64,000 nucleotides of DNA. Origin: Schistocephalus solidus (lineage: Eukaryota; Platyhelminthes; Cestoda; Diphyllobothriidea; Diphyllobothriidae). The stretch lies in the NCBI GenBank assembly GCA_017591395.1, contig WEDG01004197.1, positions 1 to 64,000 on the forward strand, written 5' to 3'. The stretch's first letter is position 1, and each line of letters begins with the position of its first letter. Under the pieces are notes generated by a model. The model was not told where the DNA came from. It did not search any database and saw only the letters and a list, made by a program, of their open reading frames with translations. The position numbers and the translations under genes were made by a program. Below, in pieces: positions 47,346 through 56,967 of this stretch.

Positions 47346-48385
47346 TTACACATTGAAATCCAGCAGCCATCTCTCAGACCACGTCTGCAGTTTGCAAAGA
47401 TTATTTTGCAGAGCATCTCGGTCGCTTGGGCGCTTAATGACCTGCCATAGTTTAACGTCATCGGCGAACATGATTTTACCGCAGTCCAGTTCTTGAAGGC
47501 TGTCATTTACATAGAGAATGAAGAGTAGAGGACCGAGAACGGAGCCTTGAGGAACCCCACTAACTACGTCAACCCAGTCCGATTTATCCTCCCCGATGCA
47601 AACGCGTTGTTTTTCGACCGACAAAAAAATGACCTGATCCAGTCCAAAATTTTTCCCTTGATGCCAAGAACGCTCAGTTTGTGTAAAAGGCGTTGATGGG
47701 GCACGCTGTCAAAGGCTTTGCGGAAATCGATGTACACTACGTCCACTTCGAAGCCCTCTTCTAAAGCACTTGTCCAGGCCTCAATTGAAGTCAGTAAATT
47801 TGAAAGGCAGGAGCGCCCTCGCCGAAAGCCATGTTGAAAATTTTGTATGATGTCACTTTCATCGCAAAATCTTAGTATGGCCTGCTTCACAAGGACCTCC
47901 ATCATTTTGCAGGAAAGGCAAGTCAAGCTTATGGGCCGAAAGCTGTTTGTAGACATCTTGCTACCTCCCTTATATAACGGTACGATGTTGGCCGTCTTCC
48001 ACTGCAAAGGCAAGTCCCCTGTTCGCATGGAAAGCTCGAACAGAATTGAAAGAGGCACCGATAGCTCGGTCGACAGTTCTTTAAGTATCAGTCCAGGGAT
48101 CCCATCCGGTCCAGGAGACTTGTCTGATTTGATGTGACTGAGGACATGTCTTACGTCTGCGACAGAAAAGGTAACAGTTTCAATAACCGCTGTACCTTCG
48201 CCCACTTCTACTCCCGAATTATCGTCGGGGGATTCCATCGTAAACGCCGATCTGAAAAACTCTGACAGTAACTCTACTTTCCGCGGTCCTTCCGTTACTA
48301 CGTTCCCTAGGTTATCCCTTAGCGTTGCAATGTCGTCCCGGTGCTTCCTTTGACTGCGGATGTAGCCATAAAACTTTTTGGACAT
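47346..48385 (-). pseudogene. Reverse transcriptase of CR1 family B
   Basis: The frame 47,564-48,385 holds DKSPGPDGIPGLILK (RT entry), WKTANIVPLYKGG, FRPISLTCLSCKMME, NFQHGFRRGRSCLSNLL and DVVYIDFRKAFDSVPHQRL (motif A with catalytic Asp). After a frameshift in an A/T homopolymer near 47,620-47,632, the frame 47,346-47,624 has VSGVPQGSVLGPLLFILYVN (motif B) and IMFADDVKLW (motif C, FADD intact). A stop follows in the FNV.KCAVLH segment near 47,347. Catalytic residues all remain, so inactivation is recent relative to other copies or partly an assembly homopolymer error. Confidence 0.85.
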
Positions 48386-49264
48386 ATTGTGGCTTGTGTT
48401 GTAAGTTGACGCTCAAAAGGCAGTTCTAGAATTTCGTATTTCCTTGCGGCATATATTTCGTTGCGCTTTATATTCGGCAAGTGATGTTGAATCTTGAAGA
48501 TGCTCGTACTTTTCCACAATCTTTGTTTCTTCTTCATGGCCCTTTTATCGGCTGGTTGACATATGGAGGTCTGGCACATGGTCTTATTACTTTCATTGGG
48601 CAATGGACTTCAATTAAGCGCTCTACAGTCCCCTGGATATGCTGCCATAATTCATTTGTATCGTTCGTACTGAGTAACCAGTTTTCTGCGGAAGCGGTAC
48701 GTCTCATTTCTTCAAAATCGGCTTTCCAAATATTTCTGCGCCTCTTTATTTGCAATTTTGGAGACAATAGGTAACACACGCAGGTAAAAAGCAACGTGGT
48801 CGCTTAACCCTAGTGGCGGTTGTGAGTTCACTTCCCTTATGATCCCCTCTTCTTTACTAAAAACGAGATCTAGACAGTTTGATCTTTGGCCTTCTCGCAG
48901 TTGGGTTGTGAAGTCTATGTGTTGAATGAGATATTCGTCCAAAGAAAACTGAAGTAGTTGATAATTGAAAGGTGCTGCTGCGGCCTTTACTCCAGGCCTC
49001 ATCCAATCGATGCCAGGAGCGTTGAAATCACCCAGGAGTAATAGATTTTTCCTGTTTACAGATAACCGTCAGTGAACTAAGCAGTTCTACGTCGTCACTT
49101 TCGCTGGAGCCGGGAGGCCGATAAACAACGCATATATTGAGTGCCGGATGTTGCCTTATCTTAATTTTGCATGAAATTATTTCATATCGTCGTAGGGTTA
49201 TGTCTGCAATTTCCCTCTGACAACAGGAAATTTCATTGGCTACGGTTGCAGTTTAGTTCAAGAA

Positions 49265-49430
49265 GGTTTTTGATATGATTAAGTATAAGGCTAGTTTAAA
49301 GATAAGTATTACGAAAAGAGTTAGTGGTGATTTTGGGTTAAGCTTTTACATGCTCCCTTACCCAATCCTACTTATTTATCGATAACCTGAGATAACCTAT
49401 TTACTGCCCGTGTATACGCTCTTATTCACC
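49265..49430. other. Short unassigned spacer
   Basis: Sequence between the 5'-truncated CR1-B end and the first recognisable match to the duplicated segment. No motif was seen. Confidence 0.3.
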
Positions 49431-51420
49431 ATTGTAGTTGTACTTTATATAAAGCAGACAGAAGTCACTTTTCGAATATATCAATTAATATTTCCGCTTG
49501 AATCAGTCTTCTAAAGAATTATAAATTTTTTAACGAAGTCAGCAGCAGGCCTCTTCTTTTTTTACCCTCCGTTGCATCCATGAGGCCAGTTGAAGTTATT
49601 GCACAACATTTGTTGGCATAGGTGCTTCTTCGCTTGGCATAAGAATGTATTCTTCATCACCTCTGGGACCGGCTGTCAGGGTGAAAGACTGACTAGTGGT
49701 CTCCATGCTTCCAGTGACTCGCAAGAGCATCCGCTGATTCTCGTTGTTTGGATCTTAAAAATTTAAGACAAAGTAAATATTACTGTCAATTAGTCTCCAT
49801 ATATCAGTTATTTGAAATAAATTTTGACTAACCGTAAGGCAGCAGCACTTGCAGGGCACTTTTTGGTTCAACAGCAGAAAAAGGTTTTATTTCTCCATAT
49901 AGTATTAACTCCTAAAAAAAAAGAAAGCTGCGAATAAAAGGAAGTGGTGTCTTGCAAATATTCATTCACAATTAAAACGTAGAAAAAATGAAAGTATTCA
50001 CGCATCAAATGCTAAAAGATAAATTCATGAAATAATCAATAAAACGTTTTCTATATTTTCTACCAGGCTACCTTTATTTCTTCGTCAAACTCTATAATCC
50101 GCGTTCCTGAAAAATCGCGCGAAAGGTAAATTTTTCTTATGAATTGGACACCTGGTAGTTCTGTAAATGGATAAAATCATGGCATTACGAAAATTAACCA
50201 TTTCTTTCATCAGAGAATAAACTATAATGCTCTAGGAAGAGTTCATTACCTGGGAGCCATTCGTCACTTTGCATCATAACGACCGCAATTGTAGGCAAGT
50301 TTGGGTTTTCAGGAATAAGAGTGATGGCTGCGTATCCGCTTTCCAAATTTCCAGATATCTGAAGACTGCGTTTTGCTGATAACGTAAAAGAGTGTCTTAT
50401 AGCCAATCGTATCAGAAAAATGCAAACAAACATACGGCGTGACAGCTTGATTTAACGAAGACATATAACATTTCTAATAATATTGTTTAAGGCAGAATTG
50501 GATTTATTAAATTATTGGTTTCACTAAGCATTATATTAATTTAACAGAAATATGAATAAGCAATTTGCTCCAATAATAACTCACGTGGATAAAATTTAAG
50601 ACATGGCATGGGAGCTGCACAGGAATAAGGTGACTCTCTAATAGCCCATGTTGGGCTATCTAAAACCTATTTGAGCCGGAAATAAAAGAATTTAAAAGTT
50701 TGATAAGTTATATAAATCAGAGAAAACATCTGTGTTTGGCGTACTTTGCTCGAAGCAGGAACGATAGTGACAAAGTAGAAGTACATTCTCGGATTCAAAT
50801 TCATCCGAATAACCTCTAGAAAAATGATTTGAATAAATAACGACTAGTAAACATACCCGGTTTAACAGACGCTAAGGCAACACAAATGAGCCAGATTACA
50901 AATTGAATTGACCCTTGGTTTGCCTAATATCATAATTTAAAAATTCAACGAGAACCATCTGAGGAATATTTTACTTTGAGCTAGAAATTATCAAGGGTTA
51001 CTGTGGCCCCTATCTGACGATAATGCGTTGATTAAATATTCCGGGCATTAAAAACCCTAATAAGTTTATTCATCCTGAAACTTCATTCAATAGTATTCAC
51101 CGTGTCAAAAATGCAATTGAAGAGATTGGTTGAGAGATTTCTAGTGAGAAATAGGGGCCTAACGAACTTAAAATTGGTTTCTTTGTAGGGCATGACTCCA
51201 GATATACGGCAAGGTAAAGACCGAGAAGATTGATTTGAGTATTTTTTTTGTTAGATGTTTCCGTATTTGCGTGTTGTTGATGACAATATTGCAAAGTTTA
51301 AGGCAGACTGAAATGGCACGGCTAAAAACCCTTATTATGTATAGTTTGGCTTATTTTTAACTCAAACACAGAATCAGGGAAGATTAAAAGGCCACAAAAT
51401 CATTTCACCATAGAATGAAC
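49430..51420. repeat. Duplicated genomic segment, copy B, left part
   Basis: Collinear with 19,840-22,030. It includes the four-exon gene P2 and non-coding flank matches such as ACTCACGTGGATAAAATTTA (50,579) and ACCAATCTCTTCAATTGCA (rc near 51,115). It is interrupted on the right by the S2 array (51,780-53,095) and resumes at about 53,100. Confidence 0.75.
49596..50395 (-). CDS. Unrecognised multi-exon gene, paralogue P2 (last four exons)
   Basis: Minus-strand exons are 50,250-50,395 (donor CCCAG|GTAATG), 50,072-50,160 (89 bases; acceptor CCATTTACAG, donor AAAG|GTAGCC), 49,833-49,912 (80 bases; acceptor after a nine-T run, donor G|GTTAGT) and 49,596-49,753 (stop TAA). The joins of exons 1-2 and 2-3 keep frame and yield WLPELPGVQFIRKIYLSRDF and TRIIEFDEEIKELILYGEIK. 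The last exon's conserved frame (LLRVTGSMETTSQSFTL, then an acidic tail) needs one base fewer in exon 3, which has a six-A run. That is a frameshift or a homopolymer error. The product looks beta-rich; I recognise no family. The exons are paralogous to P1 at 20,090-20,820, and 5' exons are not identified. Confidence 0.5.
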
Positions 51421-51429
51421 GCTTTTTAC

Positions 51430-51775
51430 CTTTCACAAGGATGGTTTTGAGACTTTTTTGGCGATGGAGTCATTAAAACTTTTGATCCTACCGCCGTGAC
51501 AAAGCTGGCTAGGGAAATATGGAACTGCAAGAACACTTTACAGCAGTAAGAGTACAAATTGAATTAAATTCATCTAGGATGCTGGCCAAGATCAGTCAGC
51601 CATTTCCTTACCCACTTCGTTTCAAGTGGTCAGAAACTGCCTCGTTGATATAACGTCTTGGTAGAGAGCCAATGTTCTCCGATCTAACAGAATTTTGGAC
51701 GAGAGGGCCGATTATTTCATGGTAAACTAATCCTACTCCACAAGTACAGTTCCTGCACCTAATCATTCCACGTGG
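51430..51775. other. Unassigned spacer left of the S2 array
   Basis: About 350 bases with no motif. A 120-codon minus frame (51,608-51,970) runs from here into the satellite and is not credible as a gene. Confidence 0.3.
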
Positions 51776-51779
51776 GATC

Positions 51780-53095
51780 AAGGACCGATGCACTAGACAT
51801 AAACGCATCACACCACAGTTCGACCGTCGTAATCCGACGATGTCCACCGTATGCTCATGGGAAAGTTGAGCAGGGACGGTGACTTGCGCGTGATTTAGTT
51901 TAAAGTGATAGTAGACTTGCGCTGCATCTACCGCACTCTCTCCTCCTCCCCCACCTAAGCCCGGTGTCAAGACAGAGTCAAGAAGACCGGAGGCGGGAGA
52001 GGACGCAGGTGGCTGGCGCGGCTGGGTCCCCTAAGTCCAAGCCGCCTCTAGGCGTGCCACCACACCTCCCATGTTCGGCATTTGTTATGGGAGCGCAACC
52101 CGAATAACGCCTGCCGTGCCCTAATGTGGCCCCCGTGTTGGTCCAACGCATCTACCACGTGGCCCGTTTAGGGGGCACACACACGACACGACAGTTCGAC
52201 CGTCGTAGTCCGACGATGTCCAACGTATGCTCATGGAAAAATTGAGCAGGGACGGTGACTTGCGCGTGATTTAGTTTAAAGTGATAGTAGACTTGCGCTG
52301 CATCTACCGCACTCTCTCCTCCTACCCCACCTGAGCCCGGTGTCCAGACAGAGTCAAGAAGACCGGAGGCGGGAGAGGACGCAGGTGGCTGGCGTGGCCT
52401 GGTCCCCTAAGTCCTAGCCGCCCCTAGGCATGCCACCACATCTCTATGTTCGGCATTTGTTATGGGAGCGCTACCCGAATAACGCATGCCATGCCCTAAT
52501 GTGGCCCCCATGTAGGTCCAACGCATCTACCACGTGGCCCGTTTAGGGGGCACACACGACAGTTCGACCGTCGTAGTCCGACGATGTCCACCGTATGCTC
52601 CATGGGAAAGTGGAGCAAGGACGGTGACTTGCGCGTGATTTAGTTTAAAGTGATAGTAGACTTGCGCTGCATCTACCGCACTCTCTCCTCCTCCCCCACC
52701 TGAGCCCGGTGTCAAGACAGAGTCAAGAAGACCGGAGGCGGGAGAGGACGCAGGTGGCTGGCGCGGCTGGCTCCCTAAGTCCTAGCCGCCCCTAGGCGAT
52801 GCCACCACACCTCCATGTTCGGCATTTGTTATGGGAGCGCAACCCGAATAACGCATGCCATGCCCTAATGTGGCCCCCGTGTTGGTCCAACGCATCTACC
52901 ACGTGGCCCGTTTAGGGGACCACGTGGTAGATGCGTTTGAAAACGCATCACACACATACACACACACAAACACGACAGTTCGACCGTCGAAGTCCGACAA
53001 TGTCCACCGTATGATCCATGGGATAAGTGGAGCAGGGACGGTGACTTGCGCGTGATTTAGTTTTAAAGTGATAGTAGACTTACGCTGCATCTACC
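51780..53095 (-). repeat. Satellite S2 tandem array (Y units)
   Basis: Three full units and one partial unit, head to tail, period about 365-420. The landmark GACAGTTCGACCGTCG or a variant occurs at about 51,815, 52,192, 52,557 and 52,975. Each unit contains the reverse complement of the Y module (CACTCTCTCCTCCT, ACTTGCGCGTGATTTAG) plus a spacer (TGTTCGGCATTTGTTATGGGA). The last unit breaks off at about 53,095. The host sequence on either side shares a short match (CACAAAATCATTTCA, 51,394 and 53,098). Confidence 0.85.
52889..52937. repeat. Perfect 18-bp inverted repeat within the S2 array
   Basis: AACGCATCTACCACGTGG (52,889-52,906) is followed by a 13-base spacer and its exact reverse complement (52,920-52,937). 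The left arm is the normal S2 spacer sequence; the right arm is an inverted extra piece found only in this unit, followed by a CA-rich microsatellite (about 52,946-52,972). It looks like a fold-back or template-switch product. Confidence 0.85.
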
Positions 53096-53097
53096 AC

Positions 53098-54090
53098 CAC
53101 AAAATCATTTCAACATTGAATGAACGCTTTTGACCTTTCTCAAAGATTGTTTTGAGACTAAAATGACAGTGCACTTTGTTTATTTGGGATTACCTTTTGG
53201 CGTGCGAATGGGAACCTCATGAATATTGTGTAGTTAACCAATGAAGTAATTACATTTCCAACATGTGCTTGTTTCGGTAAATGGACTTGCTTTTCAGTTG
53301 TACGATTTTTAATTAACTTCATGACCCAAATTGTAAATTAATGATAGCCTTCTCAATGTACTGACGTCATCATTCTTTCCTTGAGTATTTAAAAAGACAT
53401 CATTGTGATATCAGGTGTCGTATAGATGACATTGTGAGGTGTCCCACGCAGCTTAAAATTCAGCTGCCAGCCAAGATTGAGTAAAATTAGCACTGCCATC
53501 GAATTTGATTACAATACACTTCCATGTAATCAGTGCGAATAAAATCTACTTGCCTTTTGACAAATCTAGATTTTGGTGCCAATGATAAGCTGCCAGCATT
53601 CAACGTTTGTTGTTTCAATTTGCTCTTGTACCTTTACTTGGTTTTAACCGTGGTCCAGCATCTTGATGCTAAATGCAGAACGTCAGTTTACCCAGCGCGA
53701 CTTGTTCAACCGCACATGGGTATTCTCCTATATTATTAAAGTTTATTGGATACCTCGGTGTGTGGGCACGCAATATACAGCTCCTTTGCATCAAAATCAA
53801 TACCGTTGTGAATCTGGTTTCTGACTTCATCTTACTTTTGAAATCAGAGGTACAAATCAGGATGGGTACTAAGGGCCAATTCATAATACTCGAAAGATAG
53901 TCATTAGTAAAAGTGTAAACGTGCATATTGTGAACCGATTAGAAAGAATCTCGACAAAAATGAGTGACGTAAGTCGTAAAATCGACCACGGTTTACAGTA
54001 TAAGGCAAATAAGCTGATTTAAAACGACAGAAATATAATAATATTGTTGAAACCATGATCGAAATTTAAACCAGTCAAAATCGATAGAGT
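53098..54090. repeat. Duplicated genomic segment, copy B, right part
   Basis: Collinear with about 22,030-22,800: CTTGTACCTTTACTTGGTT versus CTGCTACCTCCACTTGGTT, CACATGGGTATTCTCCTATAT versus CACATGGGTATTCTCTTATA (each shortened here), and GGGTACTAAG. No gene is supported. Overlapping frames at 53,533-53,926 lie on both strands. Confidence 0.7.
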
Positions 54091-54375
54091 TTCTCGACAA
54101 TGGCAAGCTGCTGAATGCAAATGCTACATGTCCGCATACCCCGGCGTTACTTTTGGCATAGAACCTAAAACGCGAAGGCAGCTGAGTAGGTAAGTTCCTC
54201 ATTTTTGCAAGGTTATTGTGTTTCTCTTCCAACGGAACTAAGTAAAATCAGGTAAATTAACGATGGTTTACCTAAGAAGCTCAACAATTGCTTTATTTCA
54301 TGTAAATTATAATAACTAAGCCCAAAATTTGCTTCATTCTCCTCATTATAAATGAACGTCATTATGATTCAAAAG

Positions 54376-54436
54376 ACAATTTGGCGAGCATGCGTTAGCT
54401 TTCGATAAATTCACATCAGGCCTTTACATTTATATC
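54376..54436 (-). ncRNA. Hammerhead-like motif, minus strand, core substituted
   Basis: The reverse complement reads GGC then CTGATGT (54,413-54,419), GAATTTATC, GAAA, the AGC/GCT stem III and C followed by GCC. It is the same motif as at 466-535 in the opposite orientation. Stem I and stem III are intact, but the last A of the CTGATGA core is T at 54,413, which should strongly reduce cleavage. It lies about 50 bases left of the PLE body at 54,445. Confidence 0.7.
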
Positions 54437-55199
54437 TGTTATTCAAATGTACCGTGTACTTGCAGTTCCTATTTAAACAACAAATTGTACAGACAGATAG
54501 ACAGAGTAGCTATGGGCTTACCCCTTGGCCCACCTTCTGGCGAATATTTTCATGGGCAAGCTGGAAGCTTTACCACTTCGTCTGCAGATAAATCGTTTAA
54601 AATATTATGGTTGCTACGTCGATGATATCTTTGCGGTTGCATGTGAACAAATGGACATTTCAGCTGTAATGGATAACATGAATCAATTAAATTTACACGG
54701 GAAAGGGAACAATCCGGATCGCTCCCTTTCCTGGACGTGCTTCTGAGTAGAAGGCCTGACGGGAGTATTCGACGTAGAAGTTATCGTAAGAAGACATGGT
54801 CCGGACAATACACCATTTTTGAGAGTTTTGTACCGGTGAAAGATAAGCGTAATTTAAAGCGGTGTATGACACAAAGGGGCGAAAAGAATCTGCTTGGCCG
54901 ATAGCATTTGCAAAGAGCTTACGTTTGTAGAAAGCACTTTTGAACAGAATGGATATCCAGATAGATTTATTGTATGGAATATGACCGAAAAGACCATCAA
55001 AGCAGCCGTTGCTAATGGCAAACAAGAACCAACTATTCATCAGGGTCCAATTTCAAGGGGACGCAGCAAGTGAACTCCTACGAAGGCGCCTAAGCCAAGC
55101 TGTGTCAAGCTCCCTGCAGCAGCTGATGCCCATGTACTTTTCTCGACTACTCCCATCCTATATGGAGGGGGCAAGGACAAACTGCTAGCCCAGACCCCC

Positions 55200-55420
55200 T
55201 TAATGTGCATTTATTCTTTCACCTGCTCCTGTGGGGCAGAATATATTGGTCGCACGAGCCGACGTTTGTCCAAAAGAGTACGAGAACACCGCCTGGCATG
55301 GGCATATTAAGAGCATAAACAGCTCTATCCTCGCGCATGTGGTAGACACAGGCCATCGTGTAAATGCCAACGAGGCCTTCCGGGTACTTTAAAAGGTCCA
55401 CTCGACCTTTTCAAAATTCA
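55200..55420 (+). pseudogene. GIY-YIG endonuclease part of PLE family 2
   Basis: The frame reads a Cys-containing entry (FTCSCGAEYIGRT) followed by SRRLSKRVREHRLAW. The conserved features of the Penelope GIY-YIG domain are visible: the hydrophobic-Tyr strand, the YIG motif, and the Arg and basic helix that follow. A stop near 55,307 and a frameshift cut the distal part, where the catalytic Glu region would be. Confidence 0.7.
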
Positions 55421-55689
55421 TTGGACAGCGTCCGTTGGCTACGGCAGAAGCAACTGCAATCAGGCCGCGCAAGCCTGTGCGCTTCAAAATAACTTTATAC
55501 AGGCACCGCAATTACCATGACCGAAAGCCACCAATTAAGCCGCCTGCATCTAATTACCTGCCCCGGCGGCCACCATTCCTCTGACCATGATCAGAAAACG
55601 GACCACAATTTTGTTTCTTTCCCCTCCCTCCCCTCACCCCACCCTGACAACCGTACAATTTGTTCTACTTACCTGCATATTTGGCTTAG

Positions 55690-55765
55690 TTACACAGTGA
55701 TATAAATGTAAGGGCCTGATGAGAATTTACCGAAAGCTAACGTTTGCTCACCAAATTTTCTTTTG
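55690..55765 (+). ncRNA. Hammerhead-like motif in PLE family 2 tail, weakened stems
   Basis: CTGATGA (55,716-55,722), GAAA (55,732-55,735) and the AGC/GCT stem III with cleavage C at 55,749 are all present. Compared with the 466-535 copy, the second stem II pair has become A-C and the stem I pair nearest the core C-A, so folding should be weaker. Confidence 0.7.
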
Positions 55766-55879
55766 AATTTTTCAATGGGGATCTTCGCTTCTCTAAACAG
55801 TCTTAATGATTCGAAAATCAAAGCCACCTTGGCTGATTTCAGATCAAAGGGGTAAAATCAACATCAAAAATCACGCCAA

Positions 55880-55955
55880 CAAATTTATTTTTATTTTATT
55901 TTATTTATTTATTGCCAGTTTACAGGCAAGGTCAAAATATATATATATACAGTAG
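55880..55955. repeat. TTTTA/TTTA run and short TA microsatellite
   Basis: ATTTTTATTTTATTTTATTT-type sequence at about 55,888-55,910, then TATATATATATA at about 55,937-55,950. Such runs often mark LINE 3' ends, but no matching element body could be attached. Confidence 0.7.
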
Positions 55956-56024
55956 AGGGTCAAGCTGACAGTGAAAAAACTCCTGATCGTTGTTTCATGT
56001 GTTTTCAGGAGAAAAAACTGCAGC

Positions 56025-56320
56025 TTATTGAGTAATTAAATTTCTATACAGGGACGCGTTAACAAAGGTGCCCGGTGAAGAACCTCTCCATTCAGTGTTA
56101 CGGATCCGGTATTCTGCACCAGCAGGTATGTCGGCGAGCGGCTGTTCGCTATCGACTATAGTTCGCGAAACAAATGTATTGATTTCCCCAACCGGAACTA
56201 TCACCTGCGCTTCAAAATTGTCGAAGCCGTGGACATCGCCGAAACCAAAAAAACGGATCATAGCCAACTTATAGCCAATCAGCATCCACTCCATCATCAC
56301 CCGTGCACAAAGTGAAACCT
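56025..56320. other. Region with competing frames at the 5' side of CR1-A copy 2
   Basis: A 91-codon minus frame (56,025-56,300) and a 68-codon plus frame (56,068-56,274) overlap completely. The plus frame leads towards ORF1 of the LINE and could be its 5' part; the minus frame looks protein-like (FGFGDVHGFDNFEAQVIVPV portion) and could be a host exon. I cannot decide between them. Confidence 0.3.
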
Positions 56321-56379
56321 TCTCACCAGATAGTGGAAGACAGCATAGTAGGTACTACAAATGCCACTGACAGAAAAAA

Positions 56380-56709
56380 ATGGTTTTAATAATACAGGGA
56401 ATACCTGAACCAACAGCTACAACTCCCCAGGACGGATATTCCGAAGGCATGAACCACTTTCATGAATTTTTGAAAAATATGCAGGAACCCAATACGTCGA
56501 TTAAACTGGAAAAAGCTTTCCGCCTTGGAAAACGGCCTGAAAGCCAATCTGACTCAAGACGTCCTAGGTCTCTGAAAGTTATCTTGACCAGTAGCCAGGA
56601 AGCCAGTCTCAATTTGTCTAGGCGCTTTAAGTTCGAAAAACTTGAACCCTGGAGTTTTTTCAACAGGACTTCTCACCCGAGGAGCGGAAAAAACGCCTTT
56701 AACTTGTAA
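56380..56709 (+). pseudogene. ORF1 fragment of CR1 family A
   Basis: The frame opens with KKMVLIIQGIPEP and contains KLEKAFRLGKRPESQ and RRPRSLKVILTSSQEASLNL. This wording (IIQGIPE, FRLGKR, RPRPLKV) is characteristic of ORF1 proteins of flatworm CR1-type elements, which bind RNA and act as chaperones in retrotransposition. The N-terminus is not resolved and the frame ends in a stop at about 56,709. Confidence 0.7.
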
Positions 56710-56967
56710 TCGAACTGAGACGGTGGCTCAGCGAAGGTAAAACAAATTTGGTTATTTACAACAACCAAGTGATCCATCTTCCATTTTTCTCCCCATGGAG
56801 AGGCCCGTTCCAGTTTACCACGCAGTCGGTCAAGTAAACGGGGGCTCGCGCCCGACCGTAAGCAATTTCCGGGCAAACTGAACACTAAAACTCAGGTACA
56901 CCAATGCATAGAGTATGCTATCGAAGCTTGACGAGCTTAAGATGCATGTCTGTGATCTATCTCCTGA

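Larger units (their letters stand above)
46435..49265 (-). mobile_element. CR1-like LINE, family B (5'-truncated, nearly complete ORF2)
   Basis: The best-preserved CR1 ORF2 in the window. On the minus strand it begins within the endonuclease (VYRPPGSS near 49,120; LLLLGDFNAPGIDW near 49,010-49,045), continues with the endonuclease C-terminal half (48,712-49,002), a spacer (48,534-48,794), RT (47,346-48,385) and the thumb/C-terminal region (46,546-47,165), and ends in a 3' region with short AACTAAACTGAAAC-like terminal repeats near 46,435. It has perhaps four frameshifts and one stop. ORF1 and the 5' UTR are missing. Confidence 0.9.
54445..55775 (+). mobile_element. Penelope-like element family 2 (RT palm to GIY-YIG and tail)
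   Basis: Readable in order across frames: LYRQIDRVAMGLPLGPP and the alternative MAHLLANIFMGKLEAL (54,480-54,570; RT motif B), YYGCYVDDIFAVA (54,598-54,640; motif C with YVDD intact), a RRPDGS..RSYRKK block (about 54,750), FVPVKDKRNLKRCM, RFIVWNMTEKTIKAAVANGK (about 54,960-55,020), then a GIY-YIG-like endonuclease with YSFTCSCGAEYIGRTSRRLS near 55,210-55,270. The 3' tail ends in a hammerhead-like motif. The RT fingers and N-terminus are missing and several frameshifts are present. Confidence 0.8.

Noticed and set aside
51608..51970. 120-codon minus-strand frame across the S2 array border
   Set aside because: It spans a satellite boundary, and the part inside S2 recurs in other units with stops.
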